Source: JBDHTS01 sp044220535 (GTDB lineage: Bacteria > Pseudomonadota > Alphaproteobacteria > Micavibrionales > Micavibrionaceae). Taken from it: a stretch of 23,575 nt of DNA. The DNA lies in assembly GCA_044220535.1 (NCBI GenBank), contig JBGAQU010000035.1:1-23575 (forward strand), given 5' to 3'. Shown here in pieces: positions 7,927 to 13,529 of the stretch (the stretch's first letter is position 1; each line of letters starts with the position of its first letter). The notes below the pieces were generated by a model, which was not told the origin of the DNA, did not search any database, and saw nothing but the letters and a program-made list of their open reading frames with translations. Made by a program: the position numbers and the translations under genes.

Positions 7927-8892
7927 TCAAGCCGCTGCCTTTCGCGCCTGCACAATATGCCGGACATACCAGTCATGGCTGTCCCGCAAGCCCTCCGCCA
8001 GCGTGATGCGCGGCGCCCAGCCCATCGCCCGCATCCGCGCCGAATCCATCACCTTGCGCGGCGTCCCGTCCGGCATGGACGGGTCAAACACGATCTTCCC
8101 GTCAAACCCCGCCGCCGCCGCAACCTGCTTCGCAAGATCGGCAATGCTGATTTCATCGCCGCTGCCGATATTGACCGGCGACGCATCGTCATACCGCTCC
8201 AGCACCAAAGCCAGCGCATCCGCCAGATCGTCCACATGCAAAAATTCCCGCAACGGCGCGCCCGTTCCCCATAAATTCACCACATCCGCACCTTCCGCCT
8301 TCGCCTGATGCATCTTGACGATCAGCGCCGGAATAACATGGGATTTAAACGCATCAAACCGGTCATAAGGCCCATACAGATTGCACGGCATGGCCGAAAT
8401 ATAAGACCGTCCATGCTGCGTCCGATACGCCTGGCACAGCTTGATCCCTGCGATCTTGGCGATGGCATAGGCTTCGTTGGTCGGCTCCAGCACGCCGGTC
8501 AGCAGCGCATCTTCCTCAATCGGCTGCGCCGCGTCGCGCGGATAAATGCAGGACGATCCTAAAAACAGCAGCCGATCAACGTCACATTCATGTGCCGCAT
8601 GGATGATATTCGCCGCCATCATCAGATTGTCGTAGAGGAAATCCGCAGGCCGTGCCGCGTTATCGCCGATCCCGCCCACCGTGGCGGCGGCGATAACAAT
8701 CGCATCTGGCTTTTCCATGCCCAGCCAGTGCTGGACGGCGGGCTGGTCCCGCAGATCCACCACCTGCCGGTCAGCCGTTAAAATCCTACAATTTTGTGAA
8801 GACAAACGGCGGACAAGCGCCCGCCCGACCATGCCGTTATGACCGGCGATCCAAATCCGTTTATTCTGCGGCTTCCAGGAAAAATCCTGCAT
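7927..8892 (-). CDS. fcl: GDP-L-fucose synthase (GDP-4-keto-6-deoxymannose epimerase/reductase)
   Basis: This cytoplasmic NADPH-dependent enzyme performs the 3,5-epimerisation and 4-reduction that turn GDP-4-keto-6-deoxy-D-mannose into GDP-L-fucose. The extended-SDR Rossmann motif GHNGMVG is at residues 17-23. The family hallmark GSSCIYP contains the epimerase residues Ser113 and Cys115, and the SDR pair Y142-x3-K146 is in EAYAIAKIAG. NLYGPYDRFD and SHVIPALI follow as in WcaG. Its 321 aa match the family length. The start overlaps the end of gmd by 32 bp, so the two genes are an operon. This is the second step after Gmd. Confidence 0.95.
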   Translation of the reverse strand: MQDFSWKPQNKRIWIAGHNGMVGRALVRRLSSQNCRILTADRQVVDLRDQPAVQHWLGMEKPDAIVIAAATVGGIGDNAARPADFLYDNLMMAANIIHAAHECDVDRLLFLGSSCIYPRDAAQPIEEDALLTGVLEPTNEAYAIAKIAGIKLCQAYRTQHGRSYISAMPCNLYGPYDRFDAFKSHVIPALIVKMHQAKAEGADVVNLWGTGAPLREFLHVDDLADALALVLERYDDASPVNIGSGDEISIADLAKQVAAAAGFDGKIVFDPSMPDGTPRKVMDSARMRAMGWAPRITLAEGLRDSHDWYVRHIVQARKAAA

Positions 8893-9934
8893 CGTCTTGC
8901 TTTCCGTTCAACGCCGCGCGGTCGGCCATCACCATGTCCCGCACCAGCGCGTGAAACGGCGTTTTCGCGCGCCAGCCCAATTCGCGGCGGGCCTTGCTTG
9001 CATCGCCCAGCAATTTATTAACCTCTGCCGGGCGGAAATATTTGGGATCGACCGCGACCAGCAACTTTCCGCTGCGCGCATGATACCCTTTTTCCTCAAT
9101 CCCTTCGCCGCGCCAGGCGATCTGGATTCCCGTGCAGGCAAAGGCCGCCGTGATAAAATCGCGCACGCTGTGGGTTTTCCCGGTCGCCAGCACATAATCG
9201 CCCGGGATGTCCTGTTGCAGCATCATCCACATGCCTTCGACATAATCTTGTGCGTGACCCCAGTCACGGCTGGCATCCAGATTGCCGATGGTCAGCATAT
9301 CCTGCTGCCCCGTCTCAATCGCCGCGACCGCCTTCGTAATCTTGCGGGTGACAAATTCTTCACCCCGGATCGCACTTTCATGATTGAACAAAATGCCGTT
9401 GCTGGCATGAAAGCCGTAAGAATCCCGATACGTCCGCACCAGCCAGTAGGCGTATAGCTTTGCCGCCGCATAAGGGCTGCACGGCAGAAGCGGCGTATCT
9501 TCATTCTGCGGCGCAGGCGCATTGCCGAACATTTCGGAACTGGAAGCCTGGTAAAACCGCGTCTTGTCCTTCAACCCCAAAGTCTTGATCGCTTCCAGCA
9601 TCCGCAGCGTGCCCAGCCCGTCGACATTGGCGGCATATTCCGGCAATTCGAAACTCACCTTCACATGACTCATCGCCGCCAGATTATAGATTTCCTGCGG
9701 CTGCAGGCGTTGCAACAGCGCAAACAGGCTGCCGCCATCTGTCATGTCGCCGTAATGGAGATGGAAATGCGGGCGGTTCAGCAGGGATTTGATCCGCAGC
9801 GTATGGTCGTTGGCGGCATAACGCTGCACGCCATGGACCGTATAGCCCTTATCGAGAAGAAACCGCGCCAGCAACGCGCCATCCTGGCCCGTAATGCCGG
9901 TAATCAGGGCGGTTCTGGGAATGCCGTGACCCAT
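8861..9934 (-). CDS. gmd: GDP-mannose 4,6-dehydratase
   Basis: This NADP-dependent extended SDR converts GDP-D-mannose to GDP-4-keto-6-deoxy-D-mannose, the precursor of GDP-L-fucose and related deoxysugars. It shows TGITGQDGALLARFLL near the N-terminus, YGDMTDGGSL, the active-site segment YQASSSEMFG and CSPYAAAKLYAYW (YxxxK), and NHESAIRGEEFVTRKI. The last has SAIRGE where most family members have SPRRGE. The frame can start at a GTG at 9946; the ATG at 9934 gives MGHGIPRTALITG, which fits the family better (357 aa). No clear Shine-Dalgarno sequence is visible for either. The 3' end overlaps fcl by 32 bp. Palindromes at 9984-10076 lie just upstream. Confidence 0.95.
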   Translation of the reverse strand: MGHGIPRTALITGITGQDGALLARFLLDKGYTVHGVQRYAANDHTLRIKSLLNRPHFHLHYGDMTDGGSLFALLQRLQPQEIYNLAAMSHVKVSFELPEYAANVDGLGTLRMLEAIKTLGLKDKTRFYQASSSEMFGNAPAPQNEDTPLLPCSPYAAAKLYAYWLVRTYRDSYGFHASNGILFNHESAIRGEEFVTRKITKAVAAIETGQQDMLTIGNLDASRDWGHAQDYVEGMWMMLQQDIPGDYVLATGKTHSVRDFITAAFACTGIQIAWRGEGIEEKGYHARSGKLLVAVDPKYFRPAEVNKLLGDASKARRELGWRAKTPFHALVRDMVMADRAALNGKQDDAGFFLEAAE

Positions 9935-9983
9935 GAATGCACACACATCGATATGTTTTGAACATTCAAAGGTATGCCTGAAG

Positions 9984-10076
9984 ACCGTTACGGTTGCAAA
10001 TAGAAAATCAGGTCGGGCTTATTAAGAAAACTGCCGTTGTAACGGTTGCAACCGTTGTTGTGATACAACCGGTTGT
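9984..10076. promoter_or_regulatory. Cluster of perfect palindromes upstream of gmd, candidate operator
   Basis: Three perfect dyads occur within 93 bp: ACCGT-T-ACGGT (9984-9994), AACGGTTGCAACCGTT (10041-10056) and ACAACCGGTTGT (10065-10076). The first two share the GGTTGCAA core (GGTTGCAA also runs from 9992). On the minus strand TTGCAA and CATACC, 17 bases apart, could be a weak promoter for gmd with the first dyad between them. The other two dyads lie inside the 3' end of the upstream small gene. A regulator-binding role is inference. Confidence 0.35.
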
Positions 10077-10312
10077 GCTGGTCCCATGCCGGGTTCCGCA
10101 CGGTCCTGCAGGACATTGCCCTGACCCAGCTTCATATTAATGCCGCTCAAGGCAAAACTATTGGAAAGTGTAGGCTTTATTTCGCTCAGGCCTACCTTGA
10201 TACTGTTATCTGCAAGCCCGCGGGCAAGGGAAGCATTCAATTCTCCGTCACATGAGGCCAATGTGCAGGATGCGCCACCCAAAGCTTCAATTAAAGAAGG
10301 AGGGTTCAACAT
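10022..10312 (-). CDS. Small protein of unknown function, translationally coupled to upstream gene
   Basis: The product is 96 aa with no family that I recognise. It has no signal peptide or membrane segment; the C-terminal third (RAEPGMGPAQPVVSQQRL) is rich in Pro and Gln and probably disordered, and there are two cysteines near the N-terminus. The reality of the gene is supported by its start: the ATG overlaps the TAA of the upstream gene (TAATG), and a strong Shine-Dalgarno GGAGGG (10325-10320) lies seven bases before it. It is 87 bp upstream of gmd on the same strand. Its last codons contain the palindromes at 10041-10076. Confidence 0.6.
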   Translation of the reverse strand: MLNPPSLIEALGGASCTLASCDGELNASLARGLADNSIKVGLSEIKPTLSNSFALSGINMKLGQGNVLQDRAEPGMGPAQPVVSQQRLQPLQRQFS

Positions 10313-10596
10313 TACGCGGCCCTCCGCACTTCAACATAGGCAATATTGGTGATATGGGTCGGCAATTCGCCGGGCCCGGGGTATTCCACCAGGCCAACCT
10401 GAAACGAACTCGCGATGCGCTGAAAGATATCGCCGCCCTGATACAGCATTTCCCCGATCGTGTCGTAATCGGCGCGGAAGCGTATATCCTTGTCGCTGAC
10501 TGAAACTGTATAGGTTTCCGCCCTGGGCAGATTTTCCGGGATCACAATAACGATGGTTTCATTCATCCCGAGCAGGAAATCGCAACGCTTAATCAT
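10312..10596 (-). CDS. Small protein of unknown function
   Basis: The product is 94 aa from the ATG at 10596, which has AGAGG six bases upstream; an in-frame GTG at 10602 is the alternative. The sequence begins MIKRCDFLLGMNETIVIVIP, is soluble-looking and mixed alpha/beta, and matches no family I can name. A lone Cys follows the basic N-terminus, but this is not a lipobox. The stop overlaps the start of the next small gene by one base, so the pair is expressed together. It may lead the transcript that continues into gmd-fcl. The A+T-rich upstream region (10600-10660) probably holds the promoter, but no clean -35/-10 pair was found. Confidence 0.6.
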   Translation of the reverse strand: MIKRCDFLLGMNETIVIVIPENLPRAETYTVSVSDKDIRFRADYDTIGEMLYQGGDIFQRIASSFQVGLVEYPGPGELPTHITNIAYVEVRRAA

Positions 10597-10715
10597 CCGC
10601 ACCCTCTTATATGTTACATTGAGCGTATTTTAATTATGTTAATATCGCGTAAACTTTAGAAACAATCCCATCAATCTTAGCGTACCCTCCTTGTGTGCAA
10701 AGGATACCCTACTCC

Positions 10716-10861
10716 ACGTCATCCCGGCGAAGGCCGGGATCCATACGCTCTTTCAGCAACACAAACGGCTATCAACGTCATAGAGCGTATTTCATGACTA
10801 TGACTGCCCTTTAGTTTTAGCCGCAATTTTGTATGGATCCCGGCCTTCGCCGGGATGACGT
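10716..10861. repeat. Inverted pair of REP-like elements
   Basis: The arms at 10716-10746 and 10831-10861 are perfect 31-bp inverted repeats of the family beginning CGTCATCCCGGCGAA, separated by 84 bp. Each arm also contains its own hairpin: CCCGGC, a GAAG loop, GCCGGG. The layout is like BIMEs, in which two REP units face each other. The same family recurs at 17390, 17480, 20183, 20354 and 23495. Confidence 0.85.
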
Positions 10862-10930
10862 CTGATGATTACTATTGTTAATGAGCTGCGCTTAATTAAG
10901 TCCTCGCGCCTTTCCAGCTGAAAACTTCCT

Positions 10931-10956
10931 CTCCGTGACCTCCGCGCCTCCGCGGT
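10931..10956. repeat. Fragment resembling the CTCCG-rich repeat family
   Basis: The sequence CTCCGTGACCTCCGCGCCTC followed by CGCGGT resembles the right arm at 20293-20319 (CTCCGGGCCTCCGGGTCTCC, then GCGT), and both are followed by AAAA. It is unpaired here, so it may be a decayed copy. The similarity is short and the call tentative. Confidence 0.35.
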
Positions 10957-11183
10957 AAAAGTGTTCTGACCTGAAAAACACCATCAACAGCAAAACCTGA
11001 ATCACATCAAACAGAATTATGGGCAATTTGAAGCCGTTTTAGAATTTCCGGACGACTCAACGTCAAACGTAGACTTTCGCCCAAAATACGCAATGCCCTC
11101 TCTGAAATAAAATCGAAAAACACAAGGAAACATTGGCTTTCACGCAAAAAATTAAAATCAAGAAGTCATAAATTTTATAGCTC

Positions 11184-11220
11184 AAAAAAACGCGGCGCCC
11201 GACTCAAGACGCCGCGTTTT
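11184..11220. terminator. Bidirectional intrinsic terminator
   Basis: A perfect 7-bp stem, CGCGGCG (11191-11197) with CGCCGCG (11210-11216), encloses a 12-base loop. It is preceded by seven A and followed by four T, so it could terminate transcription in both directions, better on the minus strand. No gene was recognised that would obviously need it in either direction. Confidence 0.65.
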
Positions 11221-11301
11221 CATTAAGTGCTTGCAAGAATTAATAATTCATTACAGAATGTGTGTATATCATGTCTGCAACGGGCATGACACTTGTCCAA
11301 A

Positions 11302-11317
11302 CCTCCCGTTCGGGGGG
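11302..11317 (+). promoter_or_regulatory. Leader hairpin of the histone-like gene
   Basis: CCTCCC (11302-11307) and GGGGGG (11312-11317) can form a six-pair stem (one G-U) with a GTTC loop, 18 bases before the GGAG ribosome-binding site. The CCTCC arm is also complementary to a Shine-Dalgarno sequence and could compete for it. TTGCAA near 11231 and CAGAAT near 11254, 17 bases apart, are a possible promoter upstream. A regulatory role is inference. Confidence 0.3.
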
Positions 11318-11346
11318 AACCTTTAAAAACCTTATGGAGCACTGAA

Positions 11347-11532
11347 ATGAAAAAGACCGTTAGAAAACCTGCTGCGAAGAAAAGAACGATCGCTAAGAAA
11401 GCAACCGCTAAGAAAGTAGTTGCTAAAAAAACAGCCAAGAAAAAGCCGGCTAAAAAATCCGCTGCTAAAGTAGCGAAAAAAACCACCAAAAAGCCTGCTG
11501 CCAAGAAAAAAGTAGCGAAAAAGAAGAAGTAA
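11347..11532 (+). CDS. Lysine/alanine-rich histone H1-like DNA-binding protein
   Basis: The product has 61 aa, almost entirely Lys, Ala, Thr, Val and Pro, in imperfect AKK/AAKK/PAKK repeats, as in the C-terminal domains of eukaryotic H1, chlamydial Hc1/Hc2, AlgP and similar bacterial nucleoid proteins. It would be very basic and disordered and is expected to bind DNA non-specifically. The ATG at 11347 is chosen over an upstream in-frame TTG because GGAG lies seven bases before it. It is a stand-alone gene with a leader hairpin and a strong terminator 28 bases after the stop, which suggests an abundant transcript. Its low-complexity composition prevents assignment to a specific family. Confidence 0.8.
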   Translation: MKKTVRKPAAKKRTIAKKATAKKVVAKKTAKKKPAKKSAAKVAKKTTKKPAAKKKVAKKKK

Positions 11533-11559
11533 GCTTTTTTCGCTTTTCTGAGTAAAATT

Positions 11560-11601
11560 TGATGCGGCCTTTGACCAATGTCAGGGCCGCATCAATTTTT
11601 T
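11560..11601 (+). terminator. Strong Rho-independent terminator after the histone-like gene
   Basis: TGATGCGGCC (11560-11569) pairs perfectly with GGCCGCATCA (11585-11594), with an inner TGAC/GTCA stem and a CAAT loop, followed by ATTTTTT. It lies between the histone-like gene and the MFS gene and separates their transcription. Confidence 0.9.
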
Positions 11602-11632
11602 GTACTGCCGTGTTTTTTAAAAGGACCCCTTT

Positions 11633-12853
11633 ATGCCCCTGCAATCCGCCCTTCTGTCCGCCTGGCCCTTGTTCTTCGGCCTGACCCTGATGATGGCGGG
11701 GTCAGGCCTGCAGGGGACTCTTCTCGGTGTCCGGGCAACAGAGGCGGGATTCGGCACGGTCGTCACCGGCCTTGTCATGTCCATGTACTATGCCGGGTTC
11801 ATGGGCGGCACCTGGCTCGTCCCCAAAATGCTGAAAAACGTCGGCCATATCCGCGTGTTCACTGCGCTGGCCGCCATCGCCGCCATATCTGTTCTGATGC
11901 ATGGCCTGTTCGTCACGCCGCTCCTCTGGATTCCGCTGCGCGTCATGACCGGATTCGCGTATGCCGGGCTTTATATCGTCGTCGAAAGCTGGCTAAACTA
12001 CATGTCCACCAAGGATACGCGGGGCAAGATCCTGGCGCTTTACCTTCTCCTGACCTATCTGGGCATGGTCGCCGGGCAGTTTTGCCTGAACCTTGCCGAT
12101 CCCCGGACCGACTCGTTGTTCATCTGCACCGCGATCTTCATTGTTCTCTCCCTGGTTCCTATTGCGCTCAGCAAGCGCCCCGCACCGGAATCCAGCACGC
12201 CCGCCGTCATGCCAATCAAATCGCTCTGGGCGACCTCTCCGCTCGGCGTATTCGCCATCACCTTGAGCGGCCTCGCCAGCAGCATGATACTGTCCATCGG
12301 CCCGGTCTACGCTGCCGAACGGGGATTTGACCATATGCAGATTTCCTGGTTTATGGCCTCCATGCTGGCCGGCGGCGTCGCCTTCCAGATCCCGGTCGGT
12401 CATTTATCGGACAGCATGGACCGCCGCAAAGTCATCACCATCATCAGCATCGCCTCGGCGGCCAGCGCCTTCCTTTGCTTCCTGACTGAATCCAGCCCGA
12501 TATTTTACGTCAGCGCCTTCCTGCTCGGCGGATCCGCGATGACGATTTACGGCCTGTGCATCGCCTATACCAACGACCACCTGCAACCCCACCAGTATGT
12601 CGCCTCCTCCAGCTCTATGCTGACGGTGAACGGCATGGGCGCAATCTTGGGCCCTTTGCTTGCCACCAACCTGATGAACCTGTTCGGCACCGGATCCTAT
12701 TTCCCGGCCATCGCAACGACCTTCCTCTGCACCACGGCCTTTGCCCTCTACCGCGCCACCCGCACCCAGGCGCCTGCAGCGCAGGCCGAATTCCGCACCG
12801 GCACCCCGGATCCCAGGGCCATGGCGCGGATTGATGATCGGGATGCTGCGTAA
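11633..12853 (+). CDS. MFS transporter, YcaD-like
   Basis: This is a 406-aa inner-membrane protein with about 12 hydrophobic segments in two halves, separated by a short cytoplasmic loop (SKRPAPESSTPAVMPIKSLW, about residues 182-201). The half-boundary motif GHLSDSMDRRKV is the MFS motif A of the second half. The segment YIVVESWLNYMSTKDTRG resembles the YcaD subfamily, whose substrates are unknown. A+G-rich AAAAGGA lies eight bases before the ATG. The C-terminal tail (about 380-406) is hydrophilic. It converges on pdeM with only 7 bp between the stops. No neighbour indicates the substrate. Confidence 0.88.
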   Translation: MPLQSALLSAWPLFFGLTLMMAGSGLQGTLLGVRATEAGFGTVVTGLVMSMYYAGFMGGTWLVPKMLKNVGHIRVFTALAAIAAISVLMHGLFVTPLLWIPLRVMTGFAYAGLYIVVESWLNYMSTKDTRGKILALYLLLTYLGMVAGQFCLNLADPRTDSLFICTAIFIVLSLVPIALSKRPAPESSTPAVMPIKSLWATSPLGVFAITLSGLASSMILSIGPVYAAERGFDHMQISWFMASMLAGGVAFQIPVGHLSDSMDRRKVITIISIASAASAFLCFLTESSPIFYVSAFLLGGSAMTIYGLCIAYTNDHLQPHQYVASSSSMLTVNGMGAILGPLLATNLMNLFGTGSYFPAIATTFLCTTAFALYRATRTQAPAAQAEFRTGTPDPRAMARIDDRDAA

Positions 12854-12860
12854 AAAGACT

Positions 12861-13526
12861 TCAGGCGGCCAGACGGTCCGCGCTTAAGGAATAAACCTTG
12901 TCCATACCCAGGATATGAACGTTAAACTCTGTCGTGAAATGCGTGGCGATGCTGACATGCGTCACGTCCAGCCCGCCCGTAAACGCCCCAAAACTCGGCA
13001 GGATCATCTTCTTTCCATCTTCGATAAAACACCGGCGGCGGACAAACCCGCCCTTGTGCGTCACGCCCGCGCAAGGGTGGAAATGCCCGCTGATCTCTCC
13101 CAGGCCTTCCCTGGTGGCTTCGTGGCGAAATGTAAGGCCGTTTAAGGTAAAAACCTCGCATTGGCTGGCACGGCTCGGCACCCAGGCGCCGTCATGGTTG
13201 CCCTGCACCCACACGGCCTGCAGGCTGCCGCAGATATCCTCCAGCATATCCATCTCGGTCAGGCCCATCCGCTCATGCCCGTCCGCGTCATGGAAACTGT
13301 CCCCCAGAAACAGGATGCGCGACGCCCCGCTGGCCGTAACGCACCGTTCCAAACGCTCCAGCGTCTCCCGGCTGTCATAAGGCGGCAGGAACTGCCCCTT
13401 CATCGCAAAATGCGATCCCTTCTCCAGATGCAGGTCGGAGACGATCAGCATCGATTCCTCATGCCAGAAAGCCGTGCCTTCAGGGCTGAGCGTAAACCGC
13501 TGGTTTGCGAAACTGATGCGCGTCAT
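12861..13526 (-). CDS. pdeM: PdeM, ligase-associated DNA damage response metallophosphoesterase
   Basis: This calcineurin-like phosphoesterase has the metal-binding motifs in order: SDLHLEKGSH (D31, H33), LGDSFHD (D75), GNHD (N110-H111) and SGHFHP. These, and the SDLHLEKG form in particular, match PdeM, the endonuclease/phosphoesterase partner of the ligase-associated repair cluster. Its length of 221 aa is typical. The start lies 3 bp after the helicase stop, so it is the second gene of a two-gene operon. It should act on DNA ends together with the helicase, exonuclease and ligase encoded nearby. Confidence 0.93.
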   Translation of the reverse strand: MTRISFANQRFTLSPEGTAFWHEESMLIVSDLHLEKGSHFAMKGQFLPPYDSRETLERLERCVTASGASRILFLGDSFHDADGHERMGLTEMDMLEDICGSLQAVWVQGNHDGAWVPSRASQCEVFTLNGLTFRHEATREGLGEISGHFHPCAGVTHKGGFVRRRCFIEDGKKMILPSFGAFTGGLDVTHVSIATHFTTEFNVHILGMDKVYSLSADRLAA

Positions 13527-13529
13527 TCG

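Larger units (their letters stand above)
10597..11346. other. Gene-free interval with REP pair, repeat fragment and terminator
   Basis: No reading frame here has a convincing start and ribosome-binding site. From left to right the interval holds the A+T-rich upstream region of the small gene pair, an inverted REP-like pair (10716-10861), a fragment resembling the CGGAG repeat family (10931-10956), an A+T-rich stretch in which I see nothing (10957-11183), a bidirectional terminator (11184-11220), and the leader of the histone-like gene. A terminator with no gene on its left leaves room for an unrecognised small RNA. Confidence 0.6.

Noticed and set aside
10716..10861. CRISPR array made of the repeated CGTCATCCCGGC units
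   Set aside because: The copies alternate in orientation, lie thousands of bases apart in pairs and have no regular spacers. This is the layout of REP/BIME-like elements.
10862..11183. Small protein gene in the A+T-rich stretch
   Set aside because: Only very short frames without ribosome-binding sites occur here, on either strand.
11293..11346. Longer N-terminus of the histone-like protein from an upstream TTG
   Set aside because: The extension overlaps the leader hairpin and the GGAG ribosome-binding site of the ATG at 11347, and it lacks the repetitive Lys/Ala composition.
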